From contig CM055102.1 of the NCBI GenBank assembly GCA_029204225.1, positions 21,139,192 to 21,203,191 of the forward strand: a stretch of 64,000 nucleotides of DNA. Reading direction: 5' to 3'. A program made the translations under genes and the position numbers. Numbering within the stretch: position 1 is the first letter of the stretch; each line of letters opens with the position of its first letter. The notes below the pieces were generated by a model, which saw only the letters and a list, made by a program, of their open reading frames with translations, was not told where the DNA came from and made no database searches. This DNA is from Diphasiastrum complanatum (taxonomy: Eukaryota; Streptophyta; Lycopodiopsida; Lycopodiales; Lycopodiaceae). Positions 52,939 to 64,000 of this stretch are shown here, piece after piece.

Positions 52939-55725
52939 TATGTCTCACATATACTTATCATAATAGATAGTAATCCATCCATTCATGTGTAAATTTACCT
53001 ACTTGGGTTATACATGGGATATTAGACCTATCAACGTGTTCTATGTTGTCGAATTCAACACTAACAGATATCATCGACGTGTATCAAACAATATATAACA
53101 CACTTGTATCAATTTAAGGGCATGTAATACTATCATATCCATCTAAAAACTTTTATTTGCCCATTTATCAATACATGAAGCCATAAAACTTTAAAAAAAT
53201 GTAATTTTTGGCACAAATGATGGCTTTTGAAAAAACTAGCATATAAACTAGAATAAATGACAATTTTCTAGGCCGTCATTTATTTCACCTTTTGCATGAA
53301 TTTATATTTGAGTCTATGTACCACATATAGTTATCATAATTGGCAATAATTTATCCATTCATGTGTAAATTTACCTACTTGGGTTATATATGGGATATTA
53401 TACCTATCGACGTGTTCTAAATTGTCGGATTCAACACTAATACATATCATCGACGTGTATCAAAAAATATATGACACATTTATATCAATTTAAAGGCATA
53501 TTATACTATAAGATTTTATTACCAAAATAAATGACGATTTTTTAGGCCGTCATCTATTTCATTTTTTGCATGAATTGATATTTAAGTCTATGTATCAAAT
53601 ATATTTATCATAATAAGCAATAATTCATCCATCCATGTGTAAAAATACCTACTTGGGTTATACATGAATTATTATACCTATTGACGTGTTCTATATTGTC
53701 GAATTCAACACTTGTACATATCATCGACGTGTATCAAACAATATATGACACACTTATATCAATTTAAAGGCATGTTATACTATCACATCCATCTAACAAT
53801 TTTTATTTGCTCACTCATCTACACATGAAGCTATAAACCTCAAAAAAATGTAATTTTTGGCATAAATGACGGCTTATGAAAAACTGTCATATAAACCAAA
53901 ATAAATGACGGTTTTCTAGGCCGTCATTTATTCTATTTTTTGCATGAATTGATATATAAGTCTATGTATCATGTATATATATTATAATAAACAATAATTC
54001 ATCCATTCATGTGTAAATATACCTATTTGGGTTATGGATGTCATATCCATCTTACAACTTTTATTTGCCCACTTATTTATACATGAAGCCATAAAACTTC
54101 AAAAATAATGTAATTTTTGGCATAAATGACGGCTCCTGAAAAACTGTCATATAAACCAGAATAAATGACGGTGTTTCTAAACTGTCATGTATTCTAGTTT
54201 TTGCATGAATTGATATTTAAGTCTAGGTATCACATATACTTATTATAATAGGCAGTAATCCATGGAATATTATAGTTGTCGATGTATTCTATATTGTCGG
54301 TCCAACACTAATACATATCATTGACATGTCTCAAATAATATATGACATGCTTATATCAATTTAAAGGCATGTTATACTATCATATTCGTCTAACAACTTT
54401 TATTTGCCCAACTATCTACACATGAAGCCATAAAATGTTAAAAAAATGTAATTTTGGCATAAATGACGGCTTTTAAAAAACTGTCATATAAACCAGAATA
54501 AATGACAGTTTTTTTAGGCCGTCATTTATTCCATTTTTGTGTATGAATTGATATTTAAGTCTATGTATCACATATATTTATCAGAATAGGCAATAGTCCA
54601 TCCATTTATGTGTGAATTTACCTGCTTATGTTATACATGAGATATTATATCCATCCACATGTTCAATACCATTGGATTCAATATCAATACATCGACATGT
54701 ATCAAAAATATATATGACAGACACTTGTATCAACTTGAGATTGGTATATCTTTATCTCAATCTAACTACTTTTATGCTCCTCCTTATCTACACATTTAAG
54801 CCACAATACTAAGATAATGTCATTTTGGCATAAATGATGGCTTTTCAAAAGCTGTCATATAAAAAAATTAACTACAATTTTCTAGGCCATCATTTATGCC
54901 AGTTTCTTGCATGATGATTTAAGTCTAGGTATCACATATATCTATCGTATTCATCCATCTGTAAATTTAGCTACTTGTGTTATATATGGGATATTATATA
55001 TATCGACGTGTTCAATACCATCGCATTGAATACTAATACATTGTAATACATATCATCGACGTGTATCAAAAAACATATGACACAATTTAAGGGTGTTATA
55101 CTGTCATATCCATCTAACTACTTTTATTTGCCCACTTATCTAACATTAATTCATAGAACTTCAAAAAAAGAGAATTTTTGGCATAAATGATAGCTTTTGA
55201 AAACGTGTAATATAAACCAAAATAAATGACAATTTTCTAGGCCGACATTTATGCAAATGGTTTTTGCATGAAATGATGATTTAAGCATATAATTTTTGTA
55301 TTCATCTAGGTGAAAATTTAGCTACTTATGTTATACATGGGATATTACACCTATCAACGTGTTCATGTTTTTGGCATAAATGACGACTTTTGAAAAGCTG
55401 TCATATAAACAATTTCTTTTTTTTACAATTTTCTAGGCCATCATTTACACCGATGTTCGTATGAAATGATGGTTCAAGTTTAGATATCAAATATATCTAT
55501 CATATTATGCAATAATCCATTCATTTATGCGTATATTTAGCTTCTTAATGTTATACAATATCACATATTATTCTTAGCCACGTGTTCAATACCGTTGAAT
55601 TCAATATTAATACACTGGAATACACATCATCAACATGTATCGAAAAGTATATGACACACTTATATCAACTTAAGAGTGTTATACTGTTATATTCATCTAA
55701 CTAGTTCTATGTGCCCACTTATCTA
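52939..55725. repeat. Sat370 tandem repeat
   Basis: Roughly eight units of up to ~372 bp, several internally deleted. Landmark TGTGTAAATTTACCTACTTG recurs. Each unit has AAATGACGGCTT ... AACTGTCATATAAACC ... GGCCGTCATTTATT, an imperfect inverted pair, and a CATCGACGTGTATCAA segment. No coding signal. The array stops in mid-unit at the 55727 hairpin. Confidence 0.85.
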
Positions 55726-55726
55726 C

Positions 55727-55768
55727 ACTCTGTGAGTTATTTGCACAGTTGCAAATAACTCACAGAGT
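55727..55768. repeat. Perfect 19-bp-arm hairpin
   Basis: Arms 55727-55745 and 55750-55768 are exact inverse copies separated by 4 bp (CAGT). Core TCTGTGAGTTATTTGCA. Probably a CACTA terminus with its first subterminal repeat. Confidence 0.95.
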
Positions 55769-56023
55769 TGGGAATGAGCGTTAATTGATCACGCAGATCG
55801 TCGCCATGACTCAGATGGAAAAACGAAATTTGATAGATCCTGAAAAAAGAAATGGAAATTGGCTCGTAATGATGTCATATCATAATTGAATTTAGTTTCT
55901 AAGGCTCAATAAAATGTCAGCTACTACAACAAGAATGGATTGAATCAGCACATTCTCAAAATTATTTTATAACTAACATTCAGATCAGCACCTGTACAGT
56001 TGAAGCAAGTAGAGAAAAAGTAA

Positions 56024-56411
56024 TTTGTCGGCAAGACGCCCTACAGTCGCAGGTTATATTTGCATGGTAAAATCAAGGATGCAAAAATTGGAGAATACAA
56101 TGAGATAGATCCCGCAAGCCATGGTGGCAAAGCTTGCAGTCTTGAGATTAGAACTTGTCTCTACTATCCAGATTCAGTTACAGGTTAGCTGACCCAATTT
56201 TTCATCTGTTGTATTAACATGAGCTCAATAACATAACTGTAGTTGCAAGCTCAAAATTTTATGTAGATGTCTGATGCACAAGTTACATAAATTTGGTGAA
56301 TTAGAGAACAAACCACAAGCATGGATTACTGAAACAAGCCACTTAAATATGAGTGACCCGAAATCTGGAAAGCCGAATACCGCCGGAGAAAACTCTCGAC
56401 CAAGAGAGCTG
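56024..56411 (+). pseudogene. Plus-strand exon-like fragment, origin unknown
   Basis: Two open stretches bounded by splice-like sites. 56024-56183 (after a TAA at 56021) reads KTPYSRRLYLHGKIKDAKIG and ends SLEIRTCLYYPDSVT before a GT donor. 56305-56411, after an AG at 56304, reads ENKPQAWITETSHLNMSD and ends PNTAGENSRPREL before GTATAG. Splicing these two would keep frame. An ATG-started open segment lies upstream at 55807. Codon content looks protein-like, but I do not recognise the family. Possibly a captured host gene piece. Confidence 0.35.
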
Positions 56412-57101
56412 GTATAGTCACTGCTTTTGTATTTGAAGAGGATTTTCATAAATTCAATTGAACAACGTAATTATTTTCAGCTCTTTTTGAAATATCGTAT
56501 TCTGATATCACTCATTCACAAAAAAATCCAATAATTTGTTGAAACAAACAAATGCTTATGTGAGTACGAAAAAAATGACAAACGCTATATCAGATATATG
56601 AAAAACTGAGCGCGACCTAATTACTAGTTGGTTAACGTACCTGTCTACTGAATTTGAGAACAAACACCCGTCTATTGGATTTGAGAACAAACACTTGTCT
56701 CATTACAATAAACCGTTACAAGAAACTGTGAGAAAAAATAGTACGACGGTGCAAGAAGTGAGGCAGTTGCAGATTATTAACTCACAGAGTTGCAAATCAA
56801 CAAATGCCAAAGAGATAGCACCGCTAAACTGATCACGAAGATGGTCGAACTAGAAAAGTAAATGAAGAACTTCACAATCTGAAGATGATAAAATAGAAAA
56901 AGTGTTGATTGCTTACAAAAGACTGCACTTTTGAAACAATTGTTGCATGACAATTCTAGGCAAAGAACGAAATCATGTAACTCGAATCATAACAACCAAA
57001 AATCAATATACTTCCATATTCTTTCAATATCCTCCAATACCAAATCTCTTTTGTTTTCACAAACTATTTTGTCTTTATACCAAAGGCAAAAACCAACATA
57101 C

Positions 57102-59873
57102 TTACATATGCACTTCAATGTCCTCCAATACCAAACATCTCTTTTGTTTTTCATGAACAACTATTTTGCTTTCATACAAAAGGCAATCTACTAATTCTTC
57201 TCTCATGCAAGTGTACGAACGATTTTTCACACGTAGATTTTTTCTTAAATCTTTTAAGCTATTATAATGTTCTTTTAATTTGCCGTGCAAATCATCTATT
57301 GTACGTAAATTAAAATATCGCATTAAAATAGTTTCTTGGTCTTGTAAATCAAAATCTTCTACACCGTACACCTGTAACAAAAACAAGTGTGATAAATTAG
57401 ACTTCATAATTATATGACCAAAATTGATTACAATTTAATAGAATAAAATTTACAACAAATTCGTTATTATATAATAGATCTAAACAAAAGACATTTTTCT
57501 CACCTGTGAATCATCTTCGAAGAAGTTTTTTTTTTAAAATCTGTGATGGTCAATTTCTGATAAATCCTAATATTAACAAAAAAACAAAATACAAAAATTA
57601 GTAAAGATCAAATATCTCTAATTATTCTAATGTATGCACAAATAGTCTTAAAACATTGACCATAGCTTCATTTTTTTGGCCACAACTCCTACCACATTTT
57701 TTTTACAATGTATATCGTGCTCCTCCATAATTCCTTTCAGTTTCGTGCTCATCTAAATCAAAAGCGACTTTTATTTAAGAAGACTAAAAATTCAAAATTT
57801 ATATATTGCATACTGAACAAAAAACACACCACATACCTTACGTGGTCGTTCACTCCTACGTTGAGACACCATTTCAGCTCCATACCTTGGTTGATTGTTT
57901 TCTACAACCTGCAATTTGAAAAACAATTCATATGAATACATTTATAATGAAATGATATTTTATAATGGTAAAACATCTATCCTAAAATGAAATGATAATT
58001 CCATTGCATATAATACAACCATCTAAAAATATGTGACAAAATCTCATTCAAGTTGTTGATTAATAAACTCTTGAAGGTTTGTATTGAAAACTGAACACAT
58101 CATTGTCATCACCAATCTAAACTTTACAAGTATACATCAATCTCTTATAAAACTGAAAAATATTTCGAGTCACATGCATCAAAGATGTATATGGTTATTA
58201 TGCTAAAATAACATGTGCACTTGTAGCTATATCTGCCAAAACATTCATGTTTATTGAATCATCTTCCAACAGCTTCAAAAAGGAAGTGCATGAAAATTGT
58301 CCTCCTGCTTCCACTTCTTGTACATACTCCTATATTTCAAAACAACATAATATTATTAACCAACTTACAAAAATTAATTCGTAATGTGACTTGTTTGCGG
58401 GGGTGCCCATTTTTTTGACCTGCAGATTCCTATTTTCTCCTTAACTCTTGTGGCCAATTTGCATTTTGCAGCCTACCTTCCTTCTTGCAACCCTGCTACA
58501 TTTTGGCGTTATTTGAAGCCTTAGACCTGTGACCCTTCATAACCTTGTTGTCTGCAGGTGCGCTAATACCCTTGTTTGTGGTCACCCCATTACTTACTTG
58601 CGGCCTATGTCGGCCTACGGACTTATTTATTCAATTATTCATGTTTTGATTGATGTAAGTGACAAAATAAAACTAACCATCATAACAAAAAATAAAAATG
58701 CAAACCACGAATATAGAACTGCGACTATATAACAATATAGTTTAGAAACTCACCATCGCATCCATAAGTGGTGTGTCAACTTGCGTTGCACACATGTGTG
58801 CAACATCCTGCAATGCAATTTCCATCCCAAAAAATGGCTATGAGATCAAACTAGACCATCCAAATAAAATGCTAAGCAAAAAGACTTACATGTAATGGAG
58901 TGCCAAGCATGCATCAATCTGCCTAAAATAACTCAATTCAATAATCATAAACAAGTAATTCTATAGAATGTTTTACTTGATCTTGATGCACAGAAGTAGT
59001 AACTAGAGCACAAGTTTAATCTTTTTTTGGACTAGTTTCTTGCAAAAGTTAGGAATTAAGTAAAGTTAAATACAAGTCAATCACAACATTTAACTATTCT
59101 TTCTTGCTAATGATTTTTGTATGTAAAATGAAATTAGCAATTTTTTTTAAATAGTCTTACTTTATTTGAAACACGATTCCATGGCATTTATGCATTCAAA
59201 TTTTGCTTGATGAAAAAAAAAACCTGCTTTTATTTACCTCTATCGCCATGGAACTTGCGATTTGAGTGACTGATGATTTGCCTTTCTTTTTCTCATACTT
59301 TCTTCTTGATTGGATGCTTACCAATGCCCAACTATATATGTCTTCTTCTTTCCAGACATAGGTAGCACCTGAGAAACGCAAGGGTTTGATTTCTTGAATG
59401 TTTTGGCTGATGATATTTTTCAACTTCTCTCTTTCAAGTGGTTTGTGACGTAAATCTTGCGATATGCCCTCATCCACAAGCCCAACTTTCAACTACTTAT
59501 TCACACATCTATGATTTTCTAAAAAATCGGCATGTTGATCATGAAAGTATTTTGCCAACAAATGTCTACCATATAGCTTTTCACGATCTCGATTTTTATT
59601 TTGGGATGCTTGAAAGATCTGGTCATATGTGGGGTTGTCAATCATTGCATTGTTGACATGCCCAGACTGATGTTCATTACTTTTTGCCGCCCTCATTGAT
59701 ATATCATTGTTCGCCAACACTTGCGAACATGAGCCTTCATCACTTAGTCTTTTACTTTGTATTGTAGTTACTAGTTGATGGAATATTGGTCTTAGCTCTT
59801 TGAACTTCATGATGAGTTCAAAAGTCTCAAAAAGATTTGTATTATGAACTTCACTTGTCATTGTTCTTGACAC
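57102..59873 (-). pseudogene. Second gene of the CACTA element, intron-containing
   Basis: First exon 59873-59238, with one in-frame TAG (59493-59495), ends GAG before GTAAAT. It encodes KLYGRHLLAKYFHDQHADFL, then LKVGLVDEGI and LEREKLKNIISQNIQEI, whose spacing recalls a BEN-type DNA-binding domain (tentative). Further exon-like pieces with good borders: 58922-58890, 58807-58754 (DVAHMCATQVDTPLMDAM), 58329-58198 (ends in TAA), 57909-57837 (ENNQPRYGAEMVSQRRSERP), 57566-57504, and 57371-57102 (FDLQDQETILMRYFNLRTID). They may form one gene or two. A small companion protein (TNPA role) is plausible from position only. Confidence 0.45.
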
Positions 59874-60072
59874 AAAAAAACCTGTGTACTAAAATGTAAA
59901 AAATCAATCAATCAATCAATAGAATAGAAATGAAGCCAACATTTTCTGAGAATATATTCTAGTGATAGATTATATTTGAAATAACAAAAAAAAAAAGTAA
60001 AGTAAAACAACCACTTTATTTACCTTCATAGAAATGTGCAGGGCATATGTAAGACTGGAATATATATTTCTT

Positions 60073-63000
60073 TTAAAAAGAAGATTTCCATATGGATAAT
60101 ACTTGCTTTATTTGTCCATGCACTTCGATCCTTGGGGTACCAATAACAGACCAGTTGCAAACAATTGTGACACAAACACTCCAATCTCTCCACATCTCTT
60201 CTTCCAGTTCAACTTTCCATTTACATCTTTGTCTTTGATCACATCGTAACCATGCCAATTGTACTGTCTTGTTTTCAGCATCCACCTCTCTTAACACAAC
60301 ATGTCTAAATGTATTATTTGTATCTAAATTATATTGCACTAAAACGACATCGTTTTCTTCCAACCACACACAACCTGGTAATCCTGGACTAAGCAATCTC
60401 TCCCTTGGCTCAAGGTCTTTTGTTTCATATGCAATAAGACTCAACCCTTTTGAAAAAGCCATGAACTTATGTAATAATGATCCAATTGGTCTAACACAAT
60501 TCCAGTTGAAGGAGAGACAAGTCCTTTGGAAAACACTCATACATGTGATATGATCAATCAACAAGCTTTCTTCACCATTCTCAGTTATGATATGTTGTTT
60601 GTAATACTCTGCACTAAAAAAAATCATATGCTCTCGATTGTGTTGCATGGAAAAAAATGATGTGATTCGTGCCTTCCAATGTCCCACACTATTCCCAAGT
60701 GTAGAACTTTCATCAACTTTAACAACGACATCCTCACTAATTGAATACAACTCTCCTCAAAAAAAGATTCCTATAAATTGTAACTCGTCCAAAGTGCCCT
60801 TGATTCCTTTCAATACGCCAAAAATGCTCTACATATTGAATTTCTTCTTCTTTTGGAACACAATATTGTTTTTTTTTTTTGTGATTGCAATTCCTTTGTT
60901 TTCTAAAAGCCTCTCACATGCATAACCATGACTATACGCAATATGTGATCTCCAAATATTTTTTGCCTTTGCAACGGATGACACTTCGAAAATTCCATGC
61001 TCGTGCCATGTTGAACATAAAGAAGCTTGATCATTTTCAAATACATATCCTTCTGGAAGAACTAAACAAGCATGAATTTCACCAAGCATTCTTTCAAAAG
61101 GCATAAGGCCATCTTTGTCCCTTTCAATGTGCTCAAAAACTGTAGTAAACAATCTTCTTCTACAATATTGAGTATATGATATCTCGTTGCTTTGATTATT
61201 TGATGAGATATTCACGTAATTGGATACTTTACGCTCAAAAGAAAAACACCAAAAAACATCATGCAGTCCATGACGATAAATATCATCCAGAATCTCTCCA
61301 CTACCTGCAAAAAATACCAAAAAAATAGAGATTTAATATTGATGAATTTAAATCAAATTATTGCATGTTACTTGAATTATGAAATAGATTTGATACCTGC
61401 TACATGTTCCAAAGGAGATAAATTTTCGCCATAAGATTCTTCGTTTCGAACTCTCCAAGCAAGCAACAAACGCTTGACCACTTCTATATCTCTTCTTGAC
61501 CATCCATGATCACGACTAAAATTGTAAAAAAGATGCGCAACATCGCTTAGCAAAAGTCCTAAATCATACAACGGTCCAGGTATATTAGTCACAACTCCCA
61601 AATTATGAGGTAAGCACCATTGTATGAACTTTTGATTTTCCTCTGCTTTGAAGCTTGCATAGTACTTACTTGGCACTTTTGGCCAACGTCCATAACGAAT
61701 GGAATAAGGAGCAACCTTGAATACCTCTGTAACTGCTGTGTCAATAGCTCTTTTCATATCATTTGTTGATCCTTTCATAAAAAAAAATGTGAATTTTTTG
61801 AATAGATTCAATGAAAGGGTGTGCATCACATCATAAACCAAATCTGCAAAGAGATTGAAGGTGTAGAGATCATATAACCTCCAAAGAATTGACTCTCCTG
61901 ATAGCCCTGCACTTTTTAAAATTTCTTCTCTTTCAACCTGGCTACAAACCCTCTTTGCTTGTGACAATGCCTCAACCATTTCTAGAATCAATCTCTTAGG
62001 TGGTGGATATATGGCTTGATATCTGTTTCCATCATAAACATAACGCCCAACAAAATTCTCATTTCTATCACTTAACATAGATTGAGCTTTATCCCTTCGA
62101 CAAAAAGCTTGGCCACCATCTTAGAAGAGACCAATTTTACATTGGGCAAGATGATCCCCCGTCACCATCATTAGTATAGCACGCAGTCGACACCGCTTCG
62201 AAGAGGTTGACACATGACTAGACATATATTTTAAAGGGTAGTTATAGTATAAGAGATTCTAATTCATCCACTAGTGGTCTTAGAAATGCGCCAAAGACAT
62301 CACCTGAGCTCTTAATAAGCTTCTTACAACTGAGGGGCAAAAATAACACAGGTAAAATATCTACAGTAAAGCCCTTTCCTGCATTAAGAATAGTGATTTC
62401 AATCACTCCACAATCTTTTTGGGTTGTTCAAGATGCTTGAAAGCCATCAGAATACAGAAGTAGAGCAAAATTTCGAGGATCGCCCTACCAAAATACAAAT
62501 GATTTTAGTTAAATTCCATAATACTACATAGACTCATAAAAAAACTAGAAAAAACAATTGATTAGCATGTACAAGATCCATACCTTGCACAATTTTTTTT
62601 CACATTGGATATGACCACGACATTTTTCACACACAAAGTCATATACTCTTTCATCTTCATTCCATCCATCTTGAAGTTCTTGACACTTGTTGGGAAATGT
62701 TGCATACGCCTTTTTACAGTAATAATTCTCACAAATTACAGGCAATTCATAGACTGAATTTGGATTCCAAAATTCTTGTGTGGCTCTACATTTTTCACCA
62801 TCCCAAAAGTCATATATATGTTCAAGATGCTCATGTAGATCTTTCCCCAACCATCGCTGCTTATTGCGCCACATCCTCATCAGTTCATGACATATAGTTC
62901 TACTTTTTGTCAACAGTTGCAATTGTGAACTGATAGGCGCATAGTCAAAGGAAAGTATGTCTTTCCTTGGTAGACTACATTATGGGCACTTCTCACAACA

Positions 63001-63674
63001 TGACAAGCAATCACGCTTGAGTTTTTGTTTTCTTTGCACATCTTCGCACACACAATATAATACATTTTTTGTATAATTGTCTTCTTTGTTGGATTGAAGT
63101 AACCCGGGAGCATGTAGATAGTCTTTTGAGCCAATACACAACTTTAAACGTTGTACTTCAATCATGCCTAGGCCAGAATACATGTCGTTTAATTGCTTCC
63201 AACAAGCTGAAATTTTCACTCCATTGAGATCCCCATTCCATGTCGCTGGGAGTTGCACCAAAAGTTTACTAAGACTCGGCTTTTTCTTCCTGTCGTTTTT
63301 ATTTCCAACTCGTGCTCCACCCATATCTCCGAACAAGACTCAGAGCATTTCATCCTGAAATTCTATTGGTGCCTGGAATTTGTCCCACAGAGATTGCAGC
63401 TCGATACACCTCTCTATAATTTGCTCTGCTAGGTTAATTCTATAAACTCCTCTTCGTCACTCAAATTGTCCATCTCATCAAACATTGCTTCCTCATTAGA
63501 AAGAGTATTAGCAAAATTTTCATTCGAGCGAATATCTTCATGTTCTTCTTGTGGTGGAGGAAAACCAAAATTGGTAGCCAAATTACACAAATTTTGTTGA
63601 AGCATTTGATGCTTGTTGAAAGTGGAGGGAGCGACCATTCGTCCACCACCACAATAAGACATGCACCTACACAT
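60073..63674 (-). pseudogene. TNP2-like CACTA transposase, with introns and stops
   Basis: Exon 1 (63674-62584): MCRCMSYCGGGRMVAPSTFN with a Cys cluster, a frameshift near 63430, TGA at 63340-63342, GDMGGARVGNK, a Cys-x2-Cys-x2-Cys-Pro cluster followed by TAA at 62980-62982, DLHEHLEHIYDFWDGEKCR, and EFWNPNSVYELPVICEN with a second Cys cluster. Donor AAG|GTATGG, acceptor GGTAG|GGCGAT in phase. Exon 2 (62484-61397): GDPRNFALLLYSDGFQAS then TGA (62428-62430), GDHLAQCKIG, RYVYDGNRYQAIYPPPKR, YDVMHTLSLNLF. Exon 3 from 61304: GSGEILDDIYRHG, DVFWCFSFERKV, then frameshifts at homopolymers to 60073. These blocks follow the tnp2 family order. It cannot make active enzyme. Confidence 0.75.
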
Positions 63675-63900
63675 ACCCTTCTTGGTTCTCTATGCAAGTT
63701 AGAAAAGCGTTGTCTGCTTTGTGTAGACGTTGTACCACATGTCGACCTAGTTGTTTCTTACATTTGTCTCCTCCCCAAAGGATGTACGTTTCCAAGTGTA
63801 TCTTGGTGACAATGCTTATAATAGGTTCTAATGCTGACCATTTGCATACCACCAATAGTGTGTTTGCACTTGTAGTTACAAGTGCATTTCTTGCGGACTA

Positions 63901-63960
63901 AGTTTGGTATGTTCGACGTCTGCAACAATTAGTTTGGTATGTTCGACGTCTGCAACAATT
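63901..63960. repeat. Exact 30-bp tandem duplication
   Basis: AGTTTGGTATGTTCGACGTC plus 10 bp, twice in a row without change. Confidence 0.98.
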
Positions 63961-64000
63961 ACAACATGTGAATATTTATCCATAGTTTAGCGCTCTCTCT

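Larger units (their letters stand above)
55726..64000 (-). mobile_element. CACTA-type DNA transposon, left part
   Basis: Begins at the Sat370 edge with CACTCTGTGAGTTATTTGCA and an immediate inverted copy, followed ~1 kb in by another AACTCACAGAGTTGC copy (56778-56792). Minus strand carries a TNP2-like transposase pseudogene (60073-63674) and a second intron-containing gene (57102-59873). The right end lies beyond the window or is lost. Assignment to CACTA/EnSpm rests on the transposase; the terminus is inferred. Confidence 0.65.

Noticed and set aside
56225-56449. Minus-strand 74-codon frame in the CACTA left part
   Set aside because: It overlaps the better-bounded plus-strand exon-like segment and shows no motif.

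Overview
The window looks like nuclear DNA of a land plant and is made almost entirely of transposons and satellite DNA. The evidence is dense Ty1/copia elements with plant-type UBN2 gag and initiator-tRNA-Met primer sites, a CACTA transposon whose TNP2-like transposase has GT-AG introns, long GA microsatellites, and two or three tandem-repeat families. I see no intact host gene, rRNA, tRNA or CRISPR. The species cannot be named from this sequence.

Layout. 1-2226: a broken Ty3/gypsy gag, split by a small inverted-repeat insertion. 2227-7717: copia-A (+), decayed. 7718-10099: a repeat of unknown origin, then a second gypsy remnant (gag, protease, first residues of RT). 10100-12617: scrambled copia-B integrase pieces on both strands. 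12616-14026: an array of ~85-bp units, probably a non-autonomous CACTA-like element. 14205-39838: a ~360-bp satellite (Sat360) split by three copia insertions, each with a readable 5-bp target duplication. These are copia-C (15231-20732, carrying an in-place inversion), copia-D (21111-26191, -) and copia-E (27751-33887, -, very young). 39839-40675: unassigned sequence with a GA repeat. 40676-45838: copia-F (-). 45839-48343: a scrap of a second satellite (Sat370), a GA repeat, a probable solo LTR and a gag fragment. 48344-52938: copia-G (-). 52939-55725: Sat370, ~370-bp units. 55726-64000: one end of a CACTA element with an intron-containing transposase pseudogene and a second intron-containing gene on the minus strand, plus a plus-strand exon-like fragment.

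The most unusual feature is shared by copia-D, -F and -G. Each has gag but carries long open reading frames of unknown origin where reverse transcriptase should be. D and F share one of these, a block of about 350 codons that stays open in both copies; in F it is fused in frame behind integrase. They look like non-autonomous chimeric copia elements that would depend on RT supplied by relatives such as copia-E.

Other notable points: the copia-C inversion can be reconstructed because it carried a piece of flanking satellite with it; a CACACGTGTG palindrome recurs in the LTRs of five copia groups (G-box, or an RNA dimerisation site); the 85-bp and 370-bp repeats share a TGACGG/CCGTCA core; and several stops look like CGA-to-TGA decay, as expected for methylated repeats. 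All boundaries and identities were read by eye.
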